Positions 1 through 7,889 of a DNA stretch of 50,081 nucleotides are shown here, in pieces. Both the position numbers and the translations under genes were made by a program. Below the pieces are notes generated by a model, which did no database searches, was not told where the DNA came from, and saw only the letters and a program-made list of their open reading frames with translations. Positions within the stretch are counted from its first letter, which is position 1, and each line of letters opens with the position of its first letter. The DNA comes from JBBQZU01 sp038207425. Lineage in GTDB: Bacteria > Bacteroidota > Bacteroidia > Flavobacteriales_D > Cryomorphaceae. The DNA is taken from assembly GCA_038207425.1 (NCBI GenBank), contig JBBQZU010000024.1, positions 1 to 50,081 on the forward strand, read 5' to 3'.

Positions 1-1
1 G

Positions 2-272
2 TGGCTCGCGACTTTTTTGAAACTGCCCAACGGCATACCTTCCCACGATACCTTCAACCGATTTTTTGGCATGCCCGATCCGTTCGCGTTCGAGACAGCT
101 TTTGGCAACTGGGTGGCCGCGCTCATGGTTGGCGCGGAAGGTGAAGTGGTGGCCATAGAAGGAAAAACGACTCAGGGGGCAAAGGTAAACGGCAAGTCGC
201 CTATACACATGGTGTAGCGCATGGACGTGCGAGAACGGCCTTGCAATGGGTCAGGTGAAGGTGTCCGAATGG
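2..272 (+). pseudogene. ISAs1-family transposase remnant, 5' truncated by the window edge
   Basis: The frame open from base 2 reads FLKLPNGIPSHDTFNR and then GEVVAIEGKTTQGA. These are the N-terminal signature and the start of the DDE domain of ISAs1-family transposases. The frame stops at TAG 215-217. Shifting by one base at that point restores the family sequence (SAWTCENGLAMGQVKVSE) up to about base 270. Similarity is then lost, so the remaining catalytic region is missing. This is a dead insertion-sequence fragment whose other end lies outside the window or has been deleted. Family assignment is from remembered motifs and is fairly secure. Nothing recognisable lies between here and base 446. 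Confidence 0.8.
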
Positions 273-446
273 TGTGGAGTTTTTAGTGAAATAGATTGGG
301 TAGTGCGTCTTGAGCCTTGCGTTACCCTGCCAGAGGCTTTAGGCATTCCTACAGGTGCGGCCCTGTAAGCGGTTGAGCGAAGTGGATTGTAGGTTGCGCC
401 CTTAAAGTAGCAAACGGCCTGAGGGTTAGGTGAGCATCAGGATATA

Positions 447-1268
447 TTAAAATCTTGCGGAAAGGAAGATGCTTCCGCCGCTGAAGTTCAAGAGCACCCG
501 GCCTTCGAAGTTGTCGTTTAAGGGAAATTCGCCCACGCGGTATTCTGCTGTGGAATAGGCCGCCCCTATCCCCACATTTTCGAAAATGAAGTACTCAAGT
601 GAAGCCCTTGATTCGATTACGTTAATGTCAAGTCCTTGGATTTTCAGGCCCAAGTATTCCAGGCTGTACCTGGCCAGGAGCCGATGGGTAAAGTATCCCG
701 AGCCGTGCAATCCGAAAAGAAGAGCGGGTGCGACCGCTCGATCAGACGCCCCGTATTCGAATCCATTGGCACGGGCATCGGTTTCTACGATGAATTGAGC
801 CCCCCGGAGGCCAAGAGAAAGACCTGCATTCCAGTTGGCTTTGTTGAAAAAGGAATAGCGCCTGGTGAAGGCGTAATAATTCATATCAAACCTCATGTTC
901 AAATCCGCATCGACATAAAAGATGGTATCTCCGATGCTGATGTCCTAAGCCAATTTCAGGCCGGCGGTCCGTTTAATAGTGGTATACGCGAACACGAATT
1001 GTGAGCGTTGCTTCACCCACATCAGGGCCTGCACGTAATATACTGTGGTGGTCCGGTCAAAGTTGAAATCATCTTCGATGCTCAGCTTGCTTCCCAAAGC
1101 CCCTTGAGAGGCTATACGCAGGGAAGTAGTCAGATTGGGCAAAAACAATCCTGTATTGACATAAAAGCGCGGTGCAATTGAATCGTCCGAGGCATTGATG
1201 TAGCCCTGTGCGCTGATGTTCGCTGACAATAACAGCAATGGAATCAAACACTTTAGAATTGTTTTCAT
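447..1268 (-). pseudogene. Outer-membrane beta-barrel protein with one in-frame TAG
   Basis: The protein starts with a clear signal peptide (MKTILKCLIPLLLLSANISAQ), followed by alternating hydrophobic and polar strands. It ends in FLSARF, and a terminal phenylalanine is typical of outer-membrane barrels. The frame is interrupted once, by TAG at 945-947 after residue 107. The next 14 codons (DISIGDTIFYVDADL) lead in the same frame into the downstream part, which continues to TAA at 447-449. There is no frameshift. The complete product would be about 273 residues. An exact family is not assigned. Either one nonsense mutation has split the gene, or the stop is read through; the retained barrel pattern on both sides points to a recent event. 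Confidence 0.75.
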
Positions 1269-1332
1269 CGATAAACCCGGTGAATAGAAAGGTATTTGGC
1301 TTCAATACTAGGGCTTTTAATTTGGAAGAATC

Positions 1333-1420
1333 GAGAATTGATAATTATAGGTTTGTGCGCCTTTTCAGTGGTGTTGGTGAGCGCTCTCTTTCATTGCTTT
1401 GCTGAGAATTGATAATTGAA
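1333..1420. repeat. Pair of 14-bp direct repeats built from heptamers
   Basis: GAGAATTGATAATT occurs at 1333-1346 and again at 1404-1417. Each copy is two related 7-mers (GAGAATT, GATAATT). They are similar in style to the longer heptamer arrays near 3.9-4.4 kb, though not in exact sequence. The second copy overlaps the putative -33 element of the rlmH promoter. Confidence 0.6.
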
Positions 1421-1444
1421 ACTTCCATCAAAAGCCCATCTTTG
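1416..1444 (+). promoter_or_regulatory. Putative rlmH promoter (Bacteroidota type)
   Basis: TTG at 1416-1418 is followed after 18 bp by CATCTTTG at 1437-1444, one mismatch from the Bacteroidota -7 box TAnnTTTG. The start codon of rlmH lies 17 bp downstream. Motif match only. Confidence 0.5.
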
Positions 1445-1461
1445 CACGAAAGTGAAACTGT

Positions 1462-1935
1462 ATGAAAATGGTTCTTCTCTGTGTAGGAAAAACAGATCAT
1501 CCCCATATCGCCGAAGGGGTTGATATTTTTGCCGGAAGGCTAAGCCACTACATTCCTTTTGAGATAAAGATCATCGCTGAAGACAAAACCTGGAAGAAAC
1601 TCGACGCTGCGGCCCGCAAAAAAGCGGAAGCACAGACCATCATGGCTGAAATCAACCCTGCCGACCGTGTGGTATTGCTCGATGAGAAAGGCGCTCAGTA
1701 CGGCAGCGAAGCATTTGCCGAAAGGCTCGGTAAAATGATGGCAGCAGGCCCAAAACGCATTGTATGGATTGTGGGCGGTGCATACGGTTTCAGCGAGGAG
1801 GTGTATGCCGCCGTTTCAGAACGTATGTCGCTCAGCAGTATGACCTTTTCGCATCAGATGGTACGCCTTTTCTTCACAGAACAATTATACCGGGCATTTA
1901 CCATCATTCGCAACGAGCCTTACCACAATAGGTAA
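1462..1935 (+). CDS. rlmH: 23S rRNA (pseudouridine-1915-N3)-methyltransferase RlmH
   Basis: This 157-residue SPOUT-class methyltransferase acts in the cytoplasm on pseudouridine 1915 in helix 69 of 23S rRNA, using S-adenosylmethionine. The C-terminal half carries the trefoil-knot SAM site (IVWIVGGAYGFSEEVY), the SLSSMTFSHQMVRL segment and the conserved end RNEPYHNR. Length matches the family (about 155-160). ATG at 1462 fits the family N-terminus, where a beta strand (MVLLCVGKT) begins at once. It stands alone on this strand with its own promoter motif and is followed 64 bp later by a secreted-protein gene. Confidence 0.95.
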   Translation: MKMVLLCVGKTDHPHIAEGVDIFAGRLSHYIPFEIKIIAEDKTWKKLDAAARKKAEAQTIMAEINPADRVVLLDEKGAQYGSEAFAERLGKMMAAGPKRIVWIVGGAYGFSEEVYAAVSERMSLSSMTFSHQMVRLFFTEQLYRAFTIIRNEPYHNR

Positions 1936-1999
1936 CCTCTGCCGAAGGGCTTCGTAAAAGGCCCATTCTCCTTAGACGCGCTTTTAAAACTACAAGGTT

Positions 2000-3679
2000 A
2001 TGAAACACGTCTTACTCTTTGGGGCTTTGGCCCTTACATTTGTTGCAAACGCACAAACCGGAACGGTAGCTGCTTACACCAAAATATCAAGCTCCGTGGG
2101 CAATATGTATGCTCCGCTCGCCAATTCGGGCCGGTGGGGATATGCATCGGCCGAGGGAAACAATAAGATTCGCGTGGCGGCGCCATTTACCGGCGGGGGT
2201 GTGCTCCACTTTATGGACCTAACCAGCCAGGGTGCGGTGAGCTTTGTGAGCTCGCTTTACGCGGTGCAGTTGCCCTTGCTTGAAGGTACCAACAACCCGC
2301 GCTTCGGTACATCGTCGGTGCTGCTGGGTGATGTAAACTCCGACGGGCAATCTGATTATCTGGTAGGTGCACCGGGTCTTACAGCCTACGGTAGCATCGT
2401 GGTACTGCTCAGCAATGGCAATACATTTGATGCCGATACGCTTATATTGCCGCCATTCCTGAAAGATGCCGGCACAGAATGGGGAAGCCACCTCTATAAG
2501 AACGGTAGCGAACTGCTGGCCGGTATCGAGATGGGCGGAGGAAAAGTAGTATCATTCTCCTTCAACCCACAGATGCAATTACTCATAGAGCAGGTGTACG
2601 ACATCAATAGTCCCTTTCTTGCCACTATGCTCGAAAATGGCGACCGCTTCGGAACCGGGGTATCCGCTTATGACATGGACGGCGATGGCATCAGCGACCT
2701 GATATGCGGTGCCACAGGCAATGATGATGGCGGTAGCGACTACGGCGCGGTATACGTGGTATACCGAAATGCGGATAAGTCGGTGAAGGGGGTTAAGAAA
2801 ATTTCTACCGGCAACAGCAACTTTACAGGGTTTCTTAATACCGACGATGATTTTGGTATAAGCACCGTGCCGCTGGGAGACCTTGACCAGGACGGCTACC
2901 CCGATATTGCCGTAGGTGCTCCCGGCGATGATGACGGCGGAATCGACATCGGTGCTGTGTGGATTCTCTTCTTGAATGAACAAGGCAACGTGAAGCTGTC
3001 GCGAAAAATAAACAGGCTCTTTGGCGATTTTGATGGCGATATCAATGCTTCGGATAAATTCGGAACCCGCATCGCTTCTCTTGGTGACTTCAACAGTGAT
3101 GGCACCATTGACCTTGTGGCCGGCGCACCCGATGATGACGATGGTGGTGCTAACAGAGGTGCGGTATATAACCTGATGATTGACTACTGCGCACCGCATA
3201 CGGCTATCTATAGTCATCAAAATCAAGGGCCAACGGTTCAGTTTACTATTCCGGGCGGACCGAGCATGTCGTTTCTCTGGAATTTTGATGATGGTAATTA
3301 TAGTGAGGAACAAAATCCTGCGCATACATATGCTTCAAACGGTACTTACAATGTATGCCTGAATGTAGGCGGACCCTGCGGCGGAAATATGTACTGCAGT
3401 CCGGTGCAGGTAACGGGCGCAAGCTCCCTGGGCACCGACAATACTTTGGAGAAGTTGATCAAGGTGTACCCAAACCCGGCCAAAGAACATTTGGTAATTG
3501 AGTCGCATCATCAGCTTACGCAAATTCGCCTTACCGACCTTACGGGAAAAGTGGTTGCTGTACACAATAGCGTAGGCGATAAATTTAAAATTAATGTGAC
3601 CAACCTGCCATCAGGACTCTATTTTCTGGAGCTTTCGGCAAATGGCGAGCGGATCGTAAAAAAGGTACAAGTGCAATAA
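2000..3679 (+). CDS. Secreted FG-GAP repeat / PKD domain protein with T9SS sorting domain
   Basis: The 559-residue protein has a signal peptide (MKHVLLFGALALTFVANAQ). At least four FG-GAP-type repeats follow across about residues 100-395, each with an aspartate-rich calcium loop (DVNSDGQSD, DMDGDGISD, DLDQDGYPD, DFNSDGTID) and often a GAPGDDDGG motif. A PKD domain at about 405-470 contains FLWNFDDGNYSEEQNPAHTY. The C-terminal 70 residues (VYPNPAKEHLVIES ... GLYFLELSANGERIVKKVQVQ) form a type A T9SS sorting domain. The integrin-like propeller suggests a surface or secreted adhesive or structural protein; the ligand is unknown. The gene is intact and followed by a strong terminator. Confidence 0.9.
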   Translation: MKHVLLFGALALTFVANAQTGTVAAYTKISSSVGNMYAPLANSGRWGYASAEGNNKIRVAAPFTGGGVLHFMDLTSQGAVSFVSSLYAVQLPLLEGTNNPRFGTSSVLLGDVNSDGQSDYLVGAPGLTAYGSIVVLLSNGNTFDADTLILPPFLKDAGTEWGSHLYKNGSELLAGIEMGGGKVVSFSFNPQMQLLIEQVYDINSPFLATMLENGDRFGTGVSAYDMDGDGISDLICGATGNDDGGSDYGAVYVVYRNADKSVKGVKKISTGNSNFTGFLNTDDDFGISTVPLGDLDQDGYPDIAVGAPGDDDGGIDIGAVWILFLNEQGNVKLSRKINRLFGDFDGDINASDKFGTRIASLGDFNSDGTIDLVAGAPDDDDGGANRGAVYNLMIDYCAPHTAIYSHQNQGPTVQFTIPGGPSMSFLWNFDDGNYSEEQNPAHTYASNGTYNVCLNVGGPCGGNMYCSPVQVTGASSLGTDNTLEKLIKVYPNPAKEHLVIESHHQLTQIRLTDLTGKVVAVHNSVGDKFKINVTNLPSGLYFLELSANGERIVKKVQVQ

Positions 3680-3708
3680 AATCCTATGCTGAATAGGAAC
3701 CTTAGAGA

Positions 3709-3739
3709 GCCGGTGGTGTAAAAGCTACCGGTTTTTTTT
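3709..3739 (+). terminator. Rho-independent terminator after the FG-GAP gene
   Basis: CCGGT (3710-3714) pairs with ACCGG (3727-3731), with partial pairing inside the loop, and is followed by eight T residues (3732-3739). A smaller hairpin (TCCTAT / ATAGGA, 3682-3698) lies between the stop codon and this terminator. Confidence 0.8.
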
Positions 3740-3769
3740 GTGTGGGATGGGTTTTTTGTGTGGGATGGG
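3734..3769. repeat. Two perfect 18-bp tandem copies, T/G-rich
   Basis: TTTTTTGTGTGGGATGGG is present at 3734-3751 and 3752-3769, followed by further T tracts up to about 3810. The tract begins inside the terminator T run. It looks like slippage-generated non-coding DNA. Confidence 0.8.
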
Positions 3770-3873
3770 TTTTTTTTGGTTTTTTGTTTCTTGGTTTTTT
3801 TTTTGTTTCAAATCTCGCGGGCGAATTAGCCTTCTTATCATCAATAACGGTCAACCTATTTTAGGCAAGGTCA

Positions 3874-3964
3874 AAGAATCAAGAATCAAGAACCAAAAAC
3901 CAAGAACCAACAACCAAGAATCAAGAATCAACAACCAAGAATCAATAATCAAGAATCAAGACCT
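3874..3964. repeat. Heptamer tandem array 1 (13 units)
   Basis: Thirteen 7-bp units of the form AAGAATC or AAGAACC, with variants AAAAACC, AACAACC and AATAATC, run without a break in phase and end in AAGACCT. The array is more degenerate than array 2. It lies between the FG-GAP gene and the reverse-strand outer-membrane gene. Confidence 0.9.
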
Positions 3965-4061
3965 AACCTTATCCCAAAAACTCCACCCTATTGCGCCTGT
4001 GTGAAGACTGATCCTTGTTTTGGAAATTCACTGCGGCGCTGACGTGCGCGGCGCTTATATC

Positions 4062-4078
4062 CCGCGGCTGCGCCGTGG
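4062..4078. repeat. REP-like GC-rich hairpin between the two heptamer arrays
   Basis: CCGCGGC (4062-4068), loop TGC, GCCGTGG (4072-4078) forms a 7-bp stem with one G-U pair as RNA. It sits in a GC-rich island (about 4030-4105) that contrasts with the A-rich arrays on both sides. It resembles repetitive extragenic palindromes, but no second copy was found in this window. Confidence 0.45.
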
Positions 4079-4109
4079 CTACCCATATGCGGCCCAGATG
4101 GGGCTGTCG

Positions 4110-4438
4110 GAGAATCAAGAATCAAGAATCAAGAATCAAGTACCAAGAACCAAGAACCAGGAACCAAGAATCAAGAACCAGGAACCAAGAATCAAGAACC
4201 AAGAATCAAGAACCAAGAACCAAGAATCAAGAACCAAGAACCAGGAACCAAGAATCAAGAACCAAGAATCAAGAATCAAGAATCAAGAACCAAGAACCAA
4301 GAACCAGGAACCAGGAATCAAGAACCAAGAATCAAGAACCAAGAATCAAGAACCAAGAATCAAGAACCAAGAACCAAGAATCAAGAACCAAGAATCGAGA
4401 ACCAAGAATCAGGAACAAAAGATCAAGACCTACGACCT
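4110..4438. repeat. Heptamer tandem array 2 (about 47 units)
   Basis: About 47 contiguous 7-bp units, mainly AAGAATC and AAGAACC with AGGAACC interspersed, keep phase for 329 bp. The array ends in AAGACCT ACGACCT, 11 bp before the stop codon of the convergent outer-membrane gene. Because 7 is not a multiple of 3, the array reads through open in more than one frame as NQE/KNQ-type peptides. Those frames are artefacts of the repeat. Confidence 0.95.
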
Positions 4439-4449
4439 TCGACAAACCT

Positions 4450-5235
4450 TTACGGGAGCCGGTATACAAACATAACCCGGTAGTCGATAAGCTCAAGAGG
4501 TGTGCGGTACAGATACCCTGAATGGTACTCATGAATAATTTCAGGGTTTGCTTCGCTGGCGAAAAGAATATTCACACTTTGCACATCAGTCTGCGGATCA
4601 AAACCATCACCGCTTGCAGGCTGATTTATACTCATATAGTCCACCACAGTGCCACGGGTATAGTTGGCGCTAAAGTCAAAGAAATAATATCCTCTGCCTA
4701 GCCCTTTGAACAGATGGCCCAGGTCATACCGCACACCGGCTCCAACGCCTGTTGTCCAGCTCAAGTCTGTAGCAAGTTTTTCAGTTTCGAGCGGCAGCGG
4801 GCACTCTGTAGTATGCGCCGAGCGCGGATCTTCGATAACGAGCCTTGTAGTAAAACGGCTTATTCCGGCTCTGGCCGATGCATAAGGTATAAGGACCGTT
4901 TCCTTGGTAAATTCATACCGCCCTACCAATGAAGTATTGAAAATATTATTGCTTACCGAAACAGGAGCGAGCATTGAAGTAGCATTCGGAAATTCATACA
5001 GTTGATCAGACTGATCCCAGCCGTAATTTCCAAATCCAATTTCCATCCCGAAGGTCAAAGGCACTTTTGAAAGACGGTAATGCCCTTCCACTCCTAAGGC
5101 GTGTATACCGTGTATATTGCGTGACATAAGCCCGCGTGGTGAGCTATACATATAGCCCATCCCTACTTCAACCTGGGCGCTGGCTGCAAGGCTTACGCCT
5201 AAAAGTAAAATAAGTGTTCCGTTAAATTTTCTCAT
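4450..5235 (-). CDS. Outer-membrane beta-barrel protein
   Basis: The 261-residue protein has a signal peptide (MRKFNGTLILLLGVSLAASAQ), then glycine- and aromatic-rich alternating strands to the end (LIDYRVMFVYRLP), consistent with a small outer-membrane barrel. ATG at 5235 is chosen because the signal peptide starts there; a start 11 codons earlier would add polar residues. The N-terminal text after cleavage (VEVGMGYMYSSPRG) and GVGAGVRYDLGHLFKGLGRGYYFFDF are typical of barrel porin-like proteins, but I do not recognise a named family. The gene is intact and its 3' end abuts heptamer array 2. Confidence 0.75.
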   Translation of the reverse strand: MRKFNGTLILLLGVSLAASAQVEVGMGYMYSSPRGLMSRNIHGIHALGVEGHYRLSKVPLTFGMEIGFGNYGWDQSDQLYEFPNATSMLAPVSVSNNIFNTSLVGRYEFTKETVLIPYASARAGISRFTTRLVIEDPRSAHTTECPLPLETEKLATDLSWTTGVGAGVRYDLGHLFKGLGRGYYFFDFSANYTRGTVVDYMSINQPASGDGFDPQTDVQSVNILFASEANPEIIHEYHSGYLYRTPLELIDYRVMFVYRLP

Positions 5236-5432
5236 GGTTTCTATGGTGTTTGGAGCTGGTGAACTCACAAATATTGTTCCTAAGGTAATACAAAATGGTA
5301 TGAAAAAAATTGAACGTAAAAAAAATTTATGCTTCGGTGGTAGAACGTCCTGGTCACTTTACGTTTATCACCATCAGATCGTTCAATCTACTCCTTCTGA
5401 TTTTGGTTTTTTCTGAAACCCGCACCAAAAAA

Positions 5433-5453
5433 AAACGCTCCATTGGAGCGTTT
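5433..5453 (-). terminator. Terminator of glgP
   Basis: On the reverse strand AAACGCTCC, loop AAT, GGAGCGTTT forms a perfect 9-bp stem followed by a run of T. It begins 18 bp past the glgP stop codon. Confidence 0.85.
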
Positions 5454-5470
5454 CTAATCGGTTTAGAGAA

Positions 5471-7093
5471 TCAATGCTTATACAATTTTTCGTAGTACTC
5501 GTCGAGCATTCGCTTTACGGCAAATTCTTCACGGCAGTCGAGGATGCTTTGCTTCATCATTTCCACCCACTTCTTGCGGTGGTCGTAATAGGTTGGTATT
5601 ACTTCGTCGAGGAGTACTTTGTACAGAGCATCACCGTCATGCTTATCATGTGCGGCTTCTGTGGCCCCTTCAAAGGCATCGCCAAACTGCCATCCGTTCA
5701 CACCATGCTTGCATGCCTCTGGCCACCAGCCATCGAGAATACTGCAATTGAGTACACCGTTTATAGCGGCTTTCATACCCGATGTGCCGCTGGCTTCGAG
5801 CGGGCGGCGCGGGTTGTTCAGCCATACGTCGCTGCCCCTGGTAAGGGCTGCACCCGTAGCCATATCATAGTTGGGTATGTATACCACCGCATTGGGGTAT
5901 TTTTGGCTGAAGCCCACGATCTCGGCAATCAGCGATTTGCCCATATCGTCTAGCGGGTGCGCTTTGCCGGAGTAAACTATCTGCAGTTTGCCGGCTTTAA
6001 TAAGCGGGTCAATTATCTCAGGATTGCGGAAAAGAAGGTTGGCTCTTTTGTAAGGCACTGCTCTGCGTGAAAAACCGAGTAGAAGTGCATCTTCCTTTAG
6101 CACAGCACCTGTGCGCTCTTTTACAAAAGCCAGGAGGTCGCGTTTGCATTTCATGTGGGCTGCCCAAATATCGCCTCCTTTCAAGGCTGCTTCTTCCACG
6201 GCTGCATCTACCCAGGTGGGTTTGTGTATGGCGTTGGTGATGGGTACAATCTCAGACCGTTGGTCTATATGTGCCCACATTTTATTGGCTGTTTCGCTGT
6301 GCAGCGCTGCTACGGCATTGCTGTTTCGTGAAAGCCTGAGCGCCCCTACGGTCATATTGAATGGCGCACCTCCCAGAGCCACCAATTGCTCTACGGTCAT
6401 GCCCATATTGGCGCCCATGTACATGATGCGGTCCAGCGGATGGCTTTCATTGCCCTGCACCACGGGTGTATGTGTGGTAAATACTACTTCCTGTATGGTT
6501 TTCTTCTTTGCTTCATCGAAGCTCATGCCTTGCTCTTCGCGCTTTTCGCGGAGCAGTTCAAAGCCTGCAAACAGAGCGTGGCCCTCGTTGAAATGATACG
6601 CATCTACCTTAATACCCAAGGCCCGAAGGGCACGTACGCCACCCACGCCGAGCACCATTTCCTGAGCTATGCGCTCTTCGCCGAACCAGCCATAAAGCTG
6701 GCCCGTTATCCAGCCATCCTCATTGCCGGGCACGTCGGTATCGAGCAAGTAGAGGGGAGCATTGCCAAAGGCGGTGAGTTTCCATACTTTTATTTTCACT
6801 TTGCGCTGGCGGATTTTCACGGTCACCATCACACCTGTGTCTTCGAGTATATCGGTATAGTCACGGTTTTTGTAGCTGTCGTAAGGTTTGCCTTCTTTAT
6901 CGATGTACTGGTCGGTGTAGCCTTGTTTCCACTTGATGCCGATGCCCACTATGGGGAAATTGTGGTCTTTAGCGCCTTTCATGTAGTCGCCGGCCAGAAT
7001 CCCCAATCCACCTGCATAGGCTTTGAATTTATCATCGAGCCCATACTCCATACAGAAGTAGGCTACGCGAGGCAATGTTGTTGTAGTACTCAT
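5471..7093 (-). CDS. glgP: Alpha-glucan (glycogen) phosphorylase, short form
   Basis: The enzyme is predicted to release glucose-1-phosphate from alpha-1,4-glucans in the cytoplasm using pyridoxal phosphate (GT35 family). The 540-residue sequence has the N-terminal VAYFCMEYGL and GGLGILAGDY glycine-rich segments, the central VDAYHFNEGHALF and FTTHTPVVQGNE motifs, and the C-terminal PLP-binding EASGTSGMKAAINGVLN with its lysine. This is the compact form of the family, without the long regulatory N-terminus of E. coli GlgP. The ATG at 7093 (MSTTTTLPRVAYF) fits homologues; further upstream codons run into the alkA spacer and are not expected to be used. It is divergent from alkA and has its own terminator. 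Confidence 0.92.
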   Translation of the reverse strand: MSTTTTLPRVAYFCMEYGLDDKFKAYAGGLGILAGDYMKGAKDHNFPIVGIGIKWKQGYTDQYIDKEGKPYDSYKNRDYTDILEDTGVMVTVKIRQRKVKIKVWKLTAFGNAPLYLLDTDVPGNEDGWITGQLYGWFGEERIAQEMVLGVGGVRALRALGIKVDAYHFNEGHALFAGFELLREKREEQGMSFDEAKKKTIQEVVFTTHTPVVQGNESHPLDRIMYMGANMGMTVEQLVALGGAPFNMTVGALRLSRNSNAVAALHSETANKMWAHIDQRSEIVPITNAIHKPTWVDAAVEEAALKGGDIWAAHMKCKRDLLAFVKERTGAVLKEDALLLGFSRRAVPYKRANLLFRNPEIIDPLIKAGKLQIVYSGKAHPLDDMGKSLIAEIVGFSQKYPNAVVYIPNYDMATGAALTRGSDVWLNNPRRPLEASGTSGMKAAINGVLNCSILDGWWPEACKHGVNGWQFGDAFEGATEAAHDKHDGDALYKVLLDEVIPTYYDHRKKWVEMMKQSILDCREEFAVKRMLDEYYEKLYKH

Positions 7094-7235
7094 TAATTTG
7101 TTTTTCAAATGGTTTTTGCGCCGCAAAGTTAAGTGTTCAGTTGACAATCTGATGGTTGTAAAGCGAACGATCCTTCCTTTTTTTAAACACCATGAATCCT
7201 CATTAATTCGTTCAAAAAATCTACTTTTATCAAGT

Positions 7236-7889
7236 ATGAGAATTGCTCTGGCTACAAAGCATCTGACGGACATTGATCCCGCTTTGGATCGTATAATTTC
7301 CCGCACCGGCATGATTTCAATCCCGCCCCCAAAAGGCGATTTTGAGACACTTGTAGATGCCATCGTTTCGCAGCAGCTTAGCGTAAAGGCCGCCGCGACG
7401 ATTTTCGGCAGGCTCGTGTTGCTGCTCGATCATGATGTGAATCCCCGCCGCATTCTATCCACACCACCCGAAGCATTCAGGGCTACAGGCTTAAGCGGCC
7501 AAAAAACGGGCTATATGTATGCACTTGCCGAAGCTTTCGCAAAAAACTCAGAACCCTACAGCCTGCTTCATGAAATGGATGACGCAGAGGTAATATATTT
7601 GCTTACGCAGATAAAAGGCATCGGTGTTTGGACTGCGCAAATGTTTCTCATTTTCACACTGCTCAGAGAAGACGTTTTCCCCATTGACGACCTGGGAATC
7701 AGGCGCGGCATGTACAGGCATATTACACCGCATCTGGTAGGCGCAGCATTTCCCGAAAGGGAGATCAAAAAAATGATGGAAGCCCATGCCGAGCGCTGGA
7801 AACCATACCGTTCAGTGGCGAGTCTATACCTGTGGAAAGGGGTAGATGCAGCTATAGGAATCAACCCTTTCCCAAAGGACAGCATTTAA
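7236..7889 (+). CDS. DNA-3-methyladenine glycosylase II-like (HhH-GPD, AlkA family)
   Basis: The predicted base-excision repair glycosylase removes alkylated bases. The 217-residue protein shows the family core: FETLVDAIVSQQLSVKAA near the start, and the helix-hairpin-helix LTQIKGIGVWTAQMFLIF followed by VFPIDDLGIRRG, whose second aspartate aligns with the catalytic residue of AlkA. The sequence ends in VASLYLWK, which is usual for the family. It lacks the N-terminal mixed domain of E. coli AlkA. ATG at 7236 is preferred; upstream codons back to 7098 would add 46 residues without family resemblance. Its stop overlaps the 3' end of the reverse-strand barrel gene. Confidence 0.88.
   Translation: MRIALATKHLTDIDPALDRIISRTGMISIPPPKGDFETLVDAIVSQQLSVKAAATIFGRLVLLLDHDVNPRRILSTPPEAFRATGLSGQKTGYMYALAEAFAKNSEPYSLLHEMDDAEVIYLLTQIKGIGVWTAQMFLIFTLLREDVFPIDDLGIRRGMYRHITPHLVGAAFPEREIKKMMEAHAERWKPYRSVASLYLWKGVDAAIGINPFPKDSI

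Noticed and set aside
2579..3325. A 248-codon reverse-strand open frame inside the FG-GAP gene
   Set aside because: It is a shadow of the aspartate-codon-rich repeats on the other strand and matches no protein pattern.
3874..4438. CRISPR array
   Set aside because: The 7-bp units are contiguous, with no spacers, and no cas genes are present.
4015..4521. Long open frames of KNQE/PRTKNQES repeats on the + strand
   Set aside because: They arise because a 7-bp repeat without stop words stays open in more than one frame. There is no signal, domain or ribosome site.
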